Made by a program: the position numbers and the translations under genes
Notes under the pieces: generated by a model
Seen by the model: the letters and a program-made list of their open reading frames with translations, nothing else
The model's database searches: none
What the model was told of the DNA's origin: nothing
Assembly (NCBI RefSeq): GCF_014873755.1
Contig: NZ_JADBEG010000001.1
Location: 10,175,001-10,239,000, forward strand
DNA from: Amycolatopsis lexingtonensis
GTDB taxonomy: Bacteria > Actinomycetota > Actinomycetes > Mycobacteriales > Pseudonocardiaceae
Length of the DNA: 64,000 bases
Reading direction: 5' to 3'
Shown: piece after piece, positions 44,761-53,754 of the stretch
How the letters are laid out: every line of letters starts with the position of its first letter
Numbering within the stretch: position 1 is the first letter of the stretch

Positions 44761-45366
44761 GTGACGCAGCACACGCCCGAGGCGCGGACCGGCACCGCAG
44801 GGCTCACCCTCACCGACTCGGTGTTCGAGCGATTGCTCCAGGAGCGCATCGTCGTCCTCGGTTCCGAGGTCAACGACGAGATCGCCAACCGGATCACCGC
44901 GCAGCTGTTGCTGCTCGACGCCGACGACGCCGAGTCCGACATCCGCTTCTACATCAACTCGCCGGGTGGTTCGGTCACCGCCGGGTTCGCGATCTACGAC
45001 ACCATGCAGCTGATCCGCCCGGACGTCGCGACCTACGCGATGGGCATGGCGGCCTCGATGGGGCAGTTCCTGCTCTCCTCGGGCACGCCGGGCAAGCGGT
45101 ACGCGCTGCCGCACGCGCGCATCCTGATGCACCAGCCGTCGGCCGGTGTCGGCGGCACCGCGTCGGACATCGCGATCCAGGCGGACCTGTTCAACAAGTG
45201 GAAGCTGGAACTGGCCAAGATCACGGCGGACCAGACCGGCCAGACGGTCGAGCAGATCATCAAGGACGGCGACCGCGACCGCTGGTTCACCGCTCAGGAG
45301 GCGAAGGACTACGGGTTCGTCGACCACGTCCTCACCGCCGACATCGCCCGTCCGGGCTCGAACTGA
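44761..45366 (+). CDS. clpP1: ATP-dependent Clp protease proteolytic subunit 1
   Basis: A 201-residue subunit of the heteromeric ClpP1P2 peptidase. The catalytic triad is visible: Ser99 in GMAASMG, His124 in ARILMHQPS, and a downstream Asp. The GTG at 44761 gives the expected short N-terminus; the frame extends upstream to 44644 but across the terminator region. It is co-transcribed with clpP2, 26 bases downstream. In actinobacteria ClpP1P2 with ClpX or ClpC1 is essential. Confidence 0.97.
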   Translation: MTQHTPEARTGTAGLTLTDSVFERLLQERIVVLGSEVNDEIANRITAQLLLLDADDAESDIRFYINSPGGSVTAGFAIYDTMQLIRPDVATYAMGMAASMGQFLLSSGTPGKRYALPHARILMHQPSAGVGGTASDIAIQADLFNKWKLELAKITADQTGQTVEQIIKDGDRDRWFTAQEAKDYGFVDHVLTADIARPGSN

Positions 45367-45392
45367 GCGCGAAGCACACAGGAGACTCGATC

Positions 45393-46046
45393 ATGAGCAA
45401 CTTCAGGCTCCCGGGTGACTTCCGGGCTCCGAACACCCCCCAGTCGCGGTACATCCTCCCGTCGTACGTCGAGCGCACCAGCTACGGCGTCAAGGAGTCG
45501 AACCCGTACAACAAGCTGTACGAAGAGCGGATCATCTTCCTCGGTGTGCAGGTGGACGACGCATCGGCCAACGACGTGATGGCGCAGATGCTGCACCTCG
45601 AGCACGAGGACCCGGACCGCGACATCACGATCTACATCAACTCGCCGGGTGGCTCGTTCACCTCGCTGATGGCGATCTACGACACCGCGCAGTACATCCG
45701 GCCGGACATCCAGACGGTCTGCCTCGGCCAGGCCGCCTCGGCCGCCGCGGTGCTGCTCGCCGCCGGCAACCCGGGCAAGCGCTTCGCCCTGCCGAACGCG
45801 CGCGTGCTGATCCACCAGCCCGCCACCGAGGGCACGTACGGCCAGGTCTCGGACCTCGAGATCCAGGCGAACGAGATCCAGCGCATGCGCCGCCAGATGG
45901 AGGTCATCCTGGCGAAGCACACGAACAAGGACCCGGACCAGATCCGGGCCGACATCGAGCGCGACAAGATCCTCACGGCCGAGGAGGCCAAGGCGTACGG
46001 CATCATCGACGAGGTGCTGCCGTACCGGAAGGCGTCGGCTCTGTAG
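45393..46046 (+). CDS. clpP2: ATP-dependent Clp protease proteolytic subunit 2
   Basis: A 217-residue subunit with Ser in [11 protein letters not shown] and His in [13 protein letters not shown], plus the longer N-terminal region ([23 protein letters not shown]) that distinguishes ClpP2. It forms the second heptamer ring of ClpP1P2. The ATG at 45393 follows AGGAGA. A perfect 13-bp hairpin comes 10 bases after the stop, separating it from clpX. Confidence 0.97.
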   Translation: MSNFRLPGDFRAPNTPQSRYILPSYVERTSYGVKESNPYNKLYEERIIFLGVQVDDASANDVMAQMLHLEHEDPDRDITIYINSPGGSFTSLMAIYDTAQYIRPDIQTVCLGQAASAAAVLLAAGNPGKRFALPNARVLIHQPATEGTYGQVSDLEIQANEIQRMRRQMEVILAKHTNKDPDQIRADIERDKILTAEEAKAYGIIDEVLPYRKASAL

Positions 46047-46056
46047 ATCCGCCAGG

Positions 46057-46088
46057 CCGGTGTGTGTCGAGAAGACGACACACACCGG
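46057..46088 (+). terminator. 13-bp perfect hairpin after clpP2
   Basis: Arms 46057-46069 and 46076-46088 are perfect complements (CCGGTGTGTGTCG and its complement) with a 6-base loop. The downstream TCCTGGTTT is only weakly U-rich. It probably limits read-through into clpX, which has its own 185-base leader. Confidence 0.85.
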
Positions 46089-46273
46089 CATCCTGGTTTA
46101 GGGTCGTCCTCTGACGTGCTCCCGGAGCGTGTGGGTGTTCCCGCCCACGGCATCGGACGGGTACCGTCAGTGGCAATGCGTGAGGCTCCGCTCGGTCACA
46201 GGTGGCCGGGGCCGCACCGTCGCAACACAGTCAGGCGTGGAAACCCGCGCCGGAGGGGACGAGGTCAACGGCC

Positions 46274-47569
46274 ATGGCACGGATCGGTGACGGCGGAGAC
46301 CTGCTGAAGTGTTCTTTCTGTGGGAAGAGCCAAAAGCAGGTGAAGAAGCTCATTGCCGGCCCCGGGGTCTACATCTGCGATGAGTGCATCGACCTCTGCA
46401 ATGAGATCATCGAGGAGGAGCTGGCCGAGGCCGGCGACGTCAAGCTCGACGAGCTGCCCAAGCCCGCCGACATCCACGAGTTCCTCGAGCAGTACATCAT
46501 CGGTCAGGAAGACGCCAAGCGGACGCTCGCGGTAGCGGTCTACAACCACTACAAGCGGATCCAGGCGGACGACAAGGCCGGGCCGAAGGACTCCAAGGAG
46601 GAGTCGGTCGAGCTCGCCAAGTCGAACATCCTGATGCTCGGCCCCACCGGGTGCGGCAAGACCTACCTCGCGCAGACGCTGGCGAAGCTGCTGAACGTCC
46701 CGTTCGCGATCGCGGACGCCACGGCGCTCACCGAGGCCGGGTACGTCGGCGAGGACGTCGAGAACATCCTGCTCAAGCTCATCCAGGCGGCGGACTACGA
46801 CGTCAAGCGGGCCGAGACCGGGATCATCTACATCGACGAGGTCGACAAGATCGCCCGGAAGAGCGAGAACCCGTCGATCACGCGCGACGTGTCCGGCGAG
46901 GGTGTCCAGCAGGCCTTGCTGAAGATCCTCGAAGGCACCACCGCTTCGGTCCCGCCGCAGGGCGGCCGCAAGCACCCGCACCAGGAGTTCATCCAGATCG
47001 ACACGACGAACGTGCTGTTCATCGTGGCCGGCGCGTTCGCCGGGCTGGAGAAGATCATCAACGAGCGGGTCGGCAAGCGCGGCCTCGGCTTCGGCGCGGA
47101 GATCCGCACCAAGACCGAGATCGAGGAGAGCGACGTCTTCTCCGACACCATGCCGGAGGACCTGATCAAGTTCGGGCTGATCCCGGAGTTCATCGGCCGC
47201 CTCCCGGTCGTGGCGACGGTGAACCACCTGGACAAGGACTCGCTGGTCAACATCCTGACCCAGCCGCGCAACGCCCTGGTGAAGCAGTACAAGAAGCTCT
47301 TCGAGATGGACAACGTCGAGCTCGAGTTCACCAGCACCGCGCTCGAGGCCATCGCCGACCAGGCGGTCCTCCGGGGCACGGGCGCCCGCGGGCTGCGCGC
47401 CATCATGGAAGAGGTCCTGCAGCCGGTCATGTACGACATCCCGAGCCGCGACGACGTGGCGAAGGTCGTCATCACCGAGCAGACCGTCCGGGAAAACGTG
47501 AACCCGACGATCGTCGCCCGGCAGCCGACCCGGCGCGCACGCAGCGAGCGCGGCGAAAAGTCGGCCTGA
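46274..47569 (+). CDS. clpX: ClpX unfoldase, ATP-binding subunit of Clp protease
   Basis: A 431-residue AAA+ unfoldase. The N-terminal zinc domain has CSFCGKSQ and CDECIDLC (about 12-40). Walker A is GPTGCGKT (about 125), Walker [11 protein letters not shown], and the pore/RKH and sensor regions ([27 protein letters not shown]) follow. It recognises substrates and feeds ClpP1P2. The ATG at 46274 lies after GGAGGGGACGAGG. A terminator hairpin follows at 47578. Confidence 0.98.
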   Translation: MARIGDGGDLLKCSFCGKSQKQVKKLIAGPGVYICDECIDLCNEIIEEELAEAGDVKLDELPKPADIHEFLEQYIIGQEDAKRTLAVAVYNHYKRIQADDKAGPKDSKEESVELAKSNILMLGPTGCGKTYLAQTLAKLLNVPFAIADATALTEAGYVGEDVENILLKLIQAADYDVKRAETGIIYIDEVDKIARKSENPSITRDVSGEGVQQALLKILEGTTASVPPQGGRKHPHQEFIQIDTTNVLFIVAGAFAGLEKIINERVGKRGLGFGAEIRTKTEIEESDVFSDTMPEDLIKFGLIPEFIGRLPVVATVNHLDKDSLVNILTQPRNALVKQYKKLFEMDNVELEFTSTALEAIADQAVLRGTGARGLRAIMEEVLQPVMYDIPSRDDVAKVVITEQTVRENVNPTIVARQPTRRARSERGEKSA

Positions 47570-47577
47570 CGCCGGCC

Positions 47578-47605
47578 GTCTCCGGGCCACCACGGGCCCG
47601 GAGAC
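47578..47605 (+). terminator. 11-bp hairpin after clpX
   Basis: Arms 47578-47588 and 47595-47605 are perfect complements (GTCTCCGGGCC and its complement) around a 6-base loop, 8 bases after the clpX stop. The following gene starts at 47622, so read-through may be partial. Confidence 0.7.
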
Positions 47606-47621
47606 CGACAGGAAAAGCTGA

Positions 47622-48032
47622 ATGACTGCTGATTCTTTCCCGGGTACCGGGGGCACCACCCCCGGTGGCGGCGTCCAAGCGCCGCCGCCACCGGCCCCGG
47701 TCGCCGAGCCGGTGGCCGCCGGGCCGGTCCTCGGGTTCCGCGAGCTGAGCGAACGCGTGATCGCGTCCGCCTTCGAGCGGTACCCGTGGCTGAACCGCGT
47801 GCTGATGGGCGTGCTGGCCGTGTGCACCGGCACGTGCGTCGTGGCCGTGGTGGCCCGGCTGTCGCCGTTGCCGCTGATCCCGGTGCCGCTGTTCCTCGTC
47901 GCGGGTTACGGGCTGTGGCAGGCTCGCGGCGTGACCGAGCGGCGTCAGCTCGTCAACTGGGTGCTGCTGTTCGCCCTCGCGGCCCTGGTCGGCTTCTGGC
48001 TGATCTCGGTCGTCGGCCGCTGGGTGGAGTGA
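47622..48032 (+). CDS. Hypothetical membrane protein downstream of clpX
   Basis: A 136-residue protein with a proline/glycine-rich cytoplasmic start and three membrane segments (about 60-80, 83-100, 110-130; VLMGVLAVCTGTCVVAVV, LIPVPLFLVAGYGLWQA, WVLLFALAALVGFWLISVV). No function is recognised. GGAAAAG precedes the ATG. It follows the clpX terminator by 16 bases and is likely read partly from clpX. Confidence 0.75.
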   Translation: MTADSFPGTGGTTPGGGVQAPPPPAPVAEPVAAGPVLGFRELSERVIASAFERYPWLNRVLMGVLAVCTGTCVVAVVARLSPLPLIPVPLFLVAGYGLWQARGVTERRQLVNWVLLFALAALVGFWLISVVGRWVE

Positions 48033-48085
48033 AGACCCGCCTTTCGCAGGGTTTGGTGCCGGTGCCGCCTGGGTACGCCTGACAC

Positions 48086-49009
48086 GTGGTAGCTGCCCTC
48101 AAGCCGTTCCGGCATCCGGCACTGTTCTACCGCGGTGACACTGAGTATCTCGATGGTGTCATTCCGTTCCTGCTCGAAGGCCTCGACCGCGGGGAGCCCG
48201 CCGCCGTCGCCGTTCCGGGCCGCAACCTGATGCTGGTCGAGAAGGCGCTGGGGGACCGGGCCGACGAGGTCCTGCTGATCGACATGGGCCGCGCGGGCCG
48301 CAACCCCGGCGCCATCCTGCCCTCGGTGCTGGACGCCTTCGCCGGTGAGCACGCCGGCCCGGTGCGGATCGTCGGCGAGCCGATCTGGGCCTGGCGCACC
48401 GACGTCGAGTACCCGGCGTGCGTGGAGCACGAGGCACTGATCAACAACGCTTTCGCGGGCCGCGACCTGGCGATCCTCTGCCCGTACGACGTCGCGGCGC
48501 TGACCCCGTCGGTCCTGGCCGACGCGGAGCGCACCCACCCCGAGCTGTGGGGCCTGGCGGGCCCGTTCGAAAGCCCGCGCTTCGACCCCGACGGCGTCCG
48601 CGCGGACCTGAGGCGCCCGCTGCGGCCCCCGGCCGGCGCGGTGGAGCGCTCGTTCGACCTCTCCCAGCTGGCGTCGCTACGGGGCTTCGCGGAGATCTGG
48701 GCGGCCCGCCACGGCCTGCGCCGCCCGCGCCGCGACGACTTCGCGCTGGCGATCGCCGAACTGACGGCGAACAGCGTGCTCTACGGCGGCGGCACGGGTG
48801 TTTTGCGGCTGTGGACGGCCCCGGACGAGGTGGTCGGCGAAGTGAGCGACGCCGGCACGATCGCGGACCCGCTGGCCGGCCGCGTCCCGCCGTCGGCGTC
48901 GACGCTGGGCGGGCGCGGCCTGCTGCTGGTGAACCGGCTGGCCGACCTGGTCCGGACGTACTGGGTTCCGGGTACGACGACGACCCGGGTCCACTTCCGC
49001 TGCGGCTGA
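48086..49009 (+). CDS. MEDS-domain / HATPase anti-sigma-type regulator (RsbA-like)
   Basis: A 307-residue soluble protein. An N-terminal MEDS domain (about 8-165; HPALFYRGDTEYLDGVIPFLLEGL) is followed by an RsbW-like HATPase domain (about 195-305) with FALAIAELTANSVLYGG and TLGGRGLLLVNRLAD. Such proteins act as anti-sigma or anti-anti-sigma switches in stress signalling, the MEDS part sensing a small molecule. The GTG start at 48086 has a poor ribosome site. No sigma factor or antagonist gene is adjacent, so its partner is elsewhere. Confidence 0.85.
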   Translation: MVAALKPFRHPALFYRGDTEYLDGVIPFLLEGLDRGEPAAVAVPGRNLMLVEKALGDRADEVLLIDMGRAGRNPGAILPSVLDAFAGEHAGPVRIVGEPIWAWRTDVEYPACVEHEALINNAFAGRDLAILCPYDVAALTPSVLADAERTHPELWGLAGPFESPRFDPDGVRADLRRPLRPPAGAVERSFDLSQLASLRGFAEIWAARHGLRRPRRDDFALAIAELTANSVLYGGGTGVLRLWTAPDEVVGEVSDAGTIADPLAGRVPPSASTLGGRGLLLVNRLADLVRTYWVPGTTTTRVHFRCG

Positions 49010-49039
49010 CCTCGCCTGCCCGCACGGGGTCCACCGCGT

Positions 49040-49092
49040 GTCTTGAATGAGTCATTCAGGACCTCCGAAGACCTGAATGACTCATTCAAGAC
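49040..49092. terminator. 21-bp perfect hairpin with nested palindromes
   Basis: Arms 49040-49060 and 49072-49092 are perfect complements around an 11-base loop. Each arm contains its own 15-base symmetric element, TGAATGAGTCATTCA or TGAATGACTCATTCA. It lies between convergent genes and probably terminates both. Confidence 0.8.
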
Positions 49093-49139
49093 GTCTGCCG
49101 GTGCTCGCCGCCGGGTACTTCGGCTGCCGCCAAGCTGGG

Positions 49140-50123
49140 TCAGTCCGTACGCGGGACGTGCTTGCCGAGGAAGCTGATCAGGCTCGGCACCACCGTCCGG
49201 TTGAACGGGTCGCCGTGCTTGCCGTGCGCCGTGTGGGCGACCGCCGGGTGGGCCGCGTCGATGTAGCGGCGGACACCCGTGATGAACGAGTCCTCCGTGC
49301 CGCACCAGATGCCGTTCGGGACGCTCTTGGTCTCGTCGATGTGGCGCAGCGGGTCGAGCGCCGTCCAGTCCTGGATGTCCGGGAAGATGTGGCGCTTGGC
49401 CATCTCCGGCCACGACGTGATCAGCGCCGGGGCCAGCGTCGCCACCGCGGACGGCGGCTGGCGGCGCTCCACGCGGCGGCGGGTATACACCAGGGCGCCG
49501 AAGCCGCCCATCGAGACGCCCGTGCAGGCGAAGGGCAGGCCGGTCGGGCCGGCGAAGCCGCGGGCCCGCAGCCACTGTGGGACCTCCTCCAGCAGCATCG
49601 CCATCGGGTCGTCGCCCGGGTGGACCTGGTGCCAGTAGTTGTCGCCGCCGTCGACGGCCACGAAGCCGAACGACGGGACCGCCTTGCGGGCGACGTCGCT
49701 GGCCAGCTGCTTGAGCGTGCCGGTCGGGGCCGCGCTGCGGGCGTTGCCGTGCAGGCCGTGCAGCACGAGCGACATCGGCAGCCCCTTCGGCGGGGTCTTC
49801 GACGGCAGGATGAACACCAGGTCGACCATCCGGCCGCGGGCCGCGGAGTAGACGCGTTCGACGCGCGTGCTGCCCAGCTGGGTCGTCGGGTTGGACGACG
49901 CCACGCCGAGCGCGCGCTGCAGGGCCTGGCTGAACGGCAGCTTGCCGGTCGCCGTCCCGACGGCCAGCCCGGTCACGGCCAGGCCGGACGCGCCCGCGAT
50001 CAGCACCGAGCGGCGGCTCAGCCAGCGCCGCGCGCCCTGGACCGCCGCCTCCGCGACCGCCTTCGCGGGCTGCGGCTGGTCCCCACCGCCCGCGCGCTCC
50101 GCGTCCCCGTTTTCCTCGTTCAC
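49140..50123 (-). CDS. Tat-exported alpha/beta-hydrolase, esterase-like
   Basis: A 327-residue protein with a twin-arginine-like signal (RRWLSRRSVLIAGASGLAVT, about 32-55) and an alpha/beta-hydrolase domain. The nucleophile elbow is GVSMGGFG, the oxyanion strand LVLHGLHGN and a late His in HTAHGKHGD. It resembles esterase D/PHB-depolymerase-like families; mycolyltransferase-like activity cannot be excluded. The GTG at 50123 follows GGACGGAG; the longer frame to 50213 overlaps the TetR gene and is rejected. Confidence 0.8.
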   Translation of the reverse strand: MNEENGDAERAGGGDQPQPAKAVAEAAVQGARRWLSRRSVLIAGASGLAVTGLAVGTATGKLPFSQALQRALGVASSNPTTQLGSTRVERVYSAARGRMVDLVFILPSKTPPKGLPMSLVLHGLHGNARSAAPTGTLKQLASDVARKAVPSFGFVAVDGGDNYWHQVHPGDDPMAMLLEEVPQWLRARGFAGPTGLPFACTGVSMGGFGALVYTRRRVERRQPPSAVATLAPALITSWPEMAKRHIFPDIQDWTALDPLRHIDETKSVPNGIWCGTEDSFITGVRRYIDAAHPAVAHTAHGKHGDPFNRTVVPSLISFLGKHVPRTD

Positions 50124-50199
50124 CTGTCTCCGTCCCCCGCCTGCTCCCTTAGGACGCCGCGGACCTGCTCCGCGTTCCCCTCGCGTCCCGCTCGCCGGG

Positions 50200-50907
50200 T
50201 TAGTCGTTCCCACCCTGCCCGGCGTTTCGGGTCCTCGCGCGCCAAGCCGCCTTGGCTGCGTCGGTGGAGCGTTCGGCCCTGTCCACAGTGTCCCCGAGAC
50301 CCACGGCGAGTGTGATGCCGAGGGGTATCAAAATGTGGTCTATGCCCTGTTCGCCGGGCCCGAAGTGCCCGGAAGCCTCCAGGGTGACGAAGCCGTGGAG
50401 GGCGCTCCACAGCTGGGCGGCGGCCTGGTACTTGTCCGCGGGCCGGAAGCGGCCCGCCTCGATGGCCCGTTCGGTGGCCCGGACGATGTGCTCGAACGCC
50501 TCCAGGCCCTCCGGAGCGGCCTCCCGGCCTTCTTCGGTGGTGAGGTCGGACAGCGTCGCCCGCTTGCCGCCGGGCGCGGACTGGCCGAACGTGACCGCGA
50601 ACAGCTGGGGCTGCTCGGCGACCGCCTGCCGGTAGGTGCGGGCGAGGCTGAAGATGTCCGCGACCGGGTCCTCGGTCTCGCCGACCTCGGCCAGCCACTC
50701 CGAAAGCCGCAGGAAGCCGGCGCGCGCCACCTCGTCGACCAGCGCGGCCATGCCGCCGAAGTGCGTGTACACCGCCATCGTCGAGACGCCGACCTCCGCC
50801 GCGAGCTTGCGGGCCTGCAGGGTTTCCGGGCCGCCGTCGTCGAGCAGCCGGATGGCGGCCTCGACGAGCCGGGCCTTGACGTCGGTCGCGCGCGGTTTGG
50901 GGCTCAT
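50200..50907 (-). CDS. TetR-family regulator divergent from carotenoid oxygenase
   Basis: A 235-residue protein with a TetR HTH (about 10-55; LQARKLAAEVGVSTMAVYTHFGG) and a C-terminal TetR_C domain. It is divergent from the carotenoid oxygenase across a 74-base gap holding two ATAAC-N3-GTTAT palindromes, so it is the likely repressor of that gene and of itself. The ligand may be a carotenoid or cleavage product, by inference. Confidence 0.92.
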   Translation of the reverse strand: MSPKPRATDVKARLVEAAIRLLDDGGPETLQARKLAAEVGVSTMAVYTHFGGMAALVDEVARAGFLRLSEWLAEVGETEDPVADIFSLARTYRQAVAEQPQLFAVTFGQSAPGGKRATLSDLTTEEGREAAPEGLEAFEHIVRATERAIEAGRFRPADKYQAAAQLWSALHGFVTLEASGHFGPGEQGIDHILIPLGITLAVGLGDTVDRAERSTDAAKAAWRARTRNAGQGGND

Positions 50908-50922
50908 GCTTGCCAGTGTCCC

Positions 50923-50960
50923 ATAACCCTGTTATACCTGTATCCATAACTCAGTTATGG
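50923..50960. promoter_or_regulatory. Two ATAAC-N3-GTTAT operators
   Basis: ATAAC-CCT-GTTAT at 50923-50935 and the extended CCATAAC-TCA-GTTATGG at 50944-50960 are perfect inverted repeats of the same core, centred 23 bp apart. They fill the gap between the divergent TetR and carotenoid-oxygenase genes. Confidence 0.8.
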
Positions 50961-50981
50961 AACGCGCGGAGGGGTCACGCC

Positions 50982-52421
50982 ATGGGCAACAAGTTCCTCG
51001 AAGGAAACTTCGCCCCGGTCAGCCGGGAGCACACGATCACCGAGCTCGCCGTCACCGGGCGGATCCCCGAGTTCCTCGACGGCCGCTACCTGCGCAACGG
51101 CCCCAACCCGCTGTCCGAAGTGGACCCGGCGGCCTACCACTGGTTCATGGGCGACGGCATGGTCCACGGCGTGCGCCTGCGCGACGGCAAGGCCGAGTGG
51201 TACCGCAACCGCTGGGTGCGCAACGCGTCCGTGACCGCCAAGCTGAACGGCGAGGACGCGAGCCGGTTCTGCGGCCTGGACGCGCTCGGCGCCAACACCA
51301 ACGTCATCGGCCACGCCGGCAAGACGCTCGCGCTGGTCGAGGCGGGCGCGCCGATCTACGAGCTGACCGACGAGCTCGACACCCTCGGCCGCTGCGACTT
51401 CGACGGCACGCTCCCGGGCGGCTACACCGCCCACCCCAAGCGCGACCCGCGCACCGGCGAGCTGCACGCCGTCTCGTACTTCTTCGGCATGGGCAACAAG
51501 GTGCAGTACTCGGTGATCGACGCGGCCGGCCGCGCCCGCCGCATCGTCGACGTCGAGGTCACCGGGTCACCGATGATGCACGACTTCTCGCTGACCGAGA
51601 AGTACGTCGTGTTCTACGACCTGCCGGTGACGTTCGACGCCGGGATGGCGGTGGCGACCGGCGTGCCCGGCGCCTTGCGCGCCCCGGCGAAGCTGGTGCT
51701 CTCGGCGATGGTCGGCAAGGTCCGAGTGCCGGACCCGGTGTCCGCGATGATGGCGAACAAGATCGGCGCGAACGGCGGCCTGCCCTACCGCTGGAACGAG
51801 AAGTACCCCGCGCGGATCGGGGTCATGCCGCGGGACGGCCAGAGCCGCGACGTCCGCTGGTTCGACGTCGAGCCGTGCTACGTCTTCCACCCGCTCAACG
51901 CCTACGACGACGGCGACAGCGTCGTCCTCGACGTGGTGCGCCACCCGAAGATGTTCGACCGCGAGCTGCACGGTCCGGGCGAGGGCGGCCCGACGCTGGA
52001 CCGCTGGACCGTCGACCTCACCGCGGGCAAGGTCATCGAGGAGCGGCTCGACGACCGGGGCCAGGAGTTCCCGCGGGTCGACGAGCGGCTCGTCGGACGG
52101 CACCACCGCTACGGCTACGCGATCTCGACCGACGGCGAAGCGAACCCGGGCAGCTCCCTGTTCAAGCACGACTTCCGCACCGGCTCCCGCCAGGAGCGCG
52201 CGTTCGGCGGCGGACGGCAGCCGGGCGAGTTCGTGTTCGTCCCGCGCCACGAGGACGCGGCCGAGGACGACGGGGTGGTGATGGGCTTCGTCTACGACCC
52301 GGCGTCGCAGCGCAGCGACCTGACGGTGCTCGACGCGGGAACCCTGGAGACCGTGGCGGCGATCCACCTGCCCGACCGGGTACCCAACGGCTTCCACGGC
52401 AACTGGGTCGCGTCCGCCTAG
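50982..52421 (+). CDS. Carotenoid oxygenase (RPE65 family)
   Basis: A 479-residue non-haem iron dioxygenase. The four iron-binding histidines are visible in GGYTAHPK, SPMMHDFSLT, CYVFHPLNAY and the C-terminal NGFHGNW. The family cleaves carotenoid or stilbene double bonds. The ATG at 50982 follows GGAGGGG; the longer frame crosses the operators. It is regulated by the divergent TetR. Carotenoid biosynthesis genes are not in the window, so the substrate is open. Confidence 0.94.
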   Translation: MGNKFLEGNFAPVSREHTITELAVTGRIPEFLDGRYLRNGPNPLSEVDPAAYHWFMGDGMVHGVRLRDGKAEWYRNRWVRNASVTAKLNGEDASRFCGLDALGANTNVIGHAGKTLALVEAGAPIYELTDELDTLGRCDFDGTLPGGYTAHPKRDPRTGELHAVSYFFGMGNKVQYSVIDAAGRARRIVDVEVTGSPMMHDFSLTEKYVVFYDLPVTFDAGMAVATGVPGALRAPAKLVLSAMVGKVRVPDPVSAMMANKIGANGGLPYRWNEKYPARIGVMPRDGQSRDVRWFDVEPCYVFHPLNAYDDGDSVVLDVVRHPKMFDRELHGPGEGGPTLDRWTVDLTAGKVIEERLDDRGQEFPRVDERLVGRHHRYGYAISTDGEANPGSSLFKHDFRTGSRQERAFGGGRQPGEFVFVPRHEDAAEDDGVVMGFVYDPASQRSDLTVLDAGTLETVAAIHLPDRVPNGFHGNWVASA

Positions 52422-52438
52422 GGGTGCTGCCCAGCCCG

Positions 52439-52615
52439 TCAGCGACGCTTCCTGGGCAGGAGGCGGAACAGTTCCGCGAGGGCTCTGATGATGGCGGGCC
52501 GGTCGCGCGGGTCGGTGCCGCGCAAGGCGACGACGAGCGCGATGACTCGGACCGCCGGGGCGAGCAGGGCCAACCCGACCACCAGGACCGGGTCGGTGCC
52601 GGACAAGACGTACAT
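52439..52615 (-). CDS. Small membrane protein under a hairpin leader
   Basis: A 58-residue protein with one strongly hydrophobic stretch (TDPVLVVGLALLAPAVRVIA and onward, about 7-33) and a basic C-terminus ending LFRLLPRKRR. The ATG has GGAAGGGG 6 bases upstream, and that site lies in the 3' arm of a perfect hairpin at 52622-52646. A TAAAAT (minus strand, 52806-52811) could be the -10. The gene lies between convergent larger genes and is a real coding candidate with no known family. Confidence 0.55.
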   Translation of the reverse strand: MYVLSGTDPVLVVGLALLAPAVRVIALVVALRGTDPRDRPAIIRALAELFRLLPRKRR

Positions 52616-52621
52616 GCAACC

Positions 52622-52646
52622 CCTTCCAGCCGAGTCGGCTGGAAGG
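52622..52646 (-). promoter_or_regulatory. Hairpin covering the ribosome site of the small membrane protein
   Basis: CCTTCCAGCCGA and its complement form a 12-bp perfect stem with a one-base centre in DNA (a short loop once folded). On the minus strand the 3' arm contains GGAAGG of the ribosome site and ends 6 bases before ATG. Folding would hide the site; whether a ligand or temperature opens it is unknown. The 181 bases upstream to 52827 hold only the promoter candidate. Confidence 0.5.
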
Positions 52647-52827
52647 AGACTCCGCTCGCCCGGCGAAATCCGCTCCAACCGATCCAAGGCGTGCTTGGTC
52701 GGTCGGAGGTCTCTTCCGCCAGCAGAGCTGACCGATGGCCCCGAGGACGCCAGGACGTCCCTCAGACGAAGCCACCGCGAAGGAATACTCCCCTCACTGC
52801 TGAGGATTTTAGCATCGCGAGCACAGT

Positions 52828-53652
52828 TCAGGTCAGGACGCGGTGGTCGCCGGTGTAGAGGTTCATCGAGTCGCCGCGCAGGAAGCCGATGAGCGTCATG
52901 CCGTTCTCCTCGGCCAGTTCCACGGCCAGCGACGACGGCGCGGACACCGCCGCCAGCAGCCCGATGCCGGCCATCGCGGCCTTCTGCACCAGTTCGAACG
53001 ACGCGCGCCCGGACACCAGGAGGCCGTAGCCGGGCGCGGGCACCCGGCCCTCCAGGACGGCCCAGCCGAGCACCTTGTCGACCGCGTTGTGCCGCCCGAC
53101 GTCTTCGCGGACGACCGCGAGTTCGCCGTCCGGGGTGAACAGCGCCGCCGCGTGCAGGCCGCCGGTGCTGGCGAAGACCTTCTGCCGGGTGCGCAGCGCG
53201 TCCGGCAGGCCGGCCAGCGTCTCGCTCTTCACGGCGAAGGCCGCGCCGGCGGGGGAGAAGCGGGTCTTGAGCTTGACCGCGTCGAGGGCGGCCTTGCCGC
53301 AGACGCCGCACGACGAGGTGGTGTAGAAGTTCCGCTCGACGCCGGTGTCCGGCGGGGCCACGCCGTCGGCCAGCGCGATGTCGAGGACGTTGTAGGTGTT
53401 GCGGCCCTGGTCGTCGACGCCGTCGCAGTAGCGGGCGACCGCGATGTCCTCGCGGCCGCCGATCACGCCTTCGGACAGCAGGAAGCCGTGGGCCAGCTCG
53501 ACGTCGTGGCCGGGCGTGCGCATGGTGACGGCCAGCGCCTTGCCGCCGACCCGCAGCTCCAGGGGCTCTTCGGCGGCGAGCGAGTCGGGACGGCGCCGAT
53601 CACCGGCCGCGGAAATCCGCCGCACCGGCCTGCGCACGGTCACCCTGCCCAT
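52828..53652 (-). CDS. fdhD: Formate dehydrogenase accessory sulfurtransferase FdhD
   Basis: A 274-residue sulfurtransferase that moves sulfur to the molybdenum cofactor of formate dehydrogenases. It carries the active-site loop [12 protein letters not shown] and the conserved [12 protein letters not shown]. The ATG at 53652 has AAAGG upstream. It is divergent from an oxalate/formate-antiporter-type MFS gene and lies 5 kb from an FdhF/YdeP-type molybdoenzyme that is its probable client. Confidence 0.95.
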   Translation of the reverse strand: MGRVTVRRPVRRISAAGDRRRPDSLAAEEPLELRVGGKALAVTMRTPGHDVELAHGFLLSEGVIGGREDIAVARYCDGVDDQGRNTYNVLDIALADGVAPPDTGVERNFYTTSSCGVCGKAALDAVKLKTRFSPAGAAFAVKSETLAGLPDALRTRQKVFASTGGLHAAALFTPDGELAVVREDVGRHNAVDKVLGWAVLEGRVPAPGYGLLVSGRASFELVQKAAMAGIGLLAAVSAPSSLAVELAEENGMTLIGFLRGDSMNLYTGDHRVLT

Positions 53653-53754
53653 CTGCACACCTTTCGCCGCCCGAACGTTCGACACCCGTATGGTGCAACA
53701 CCGGGTATTTAGTAATACATTCCCTCCATCATCCCCAGAGTACGGAGGGAACCG

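Noticed and set aside
50123..50213. Extension of the esterase-like protein to the GTG at 50213.
   Set aside because: It would overlap the TetR gene end and add a low-complexity Arg/Gly stretch ahead of the Tat signal; GTG 50123 has a ribosome site.
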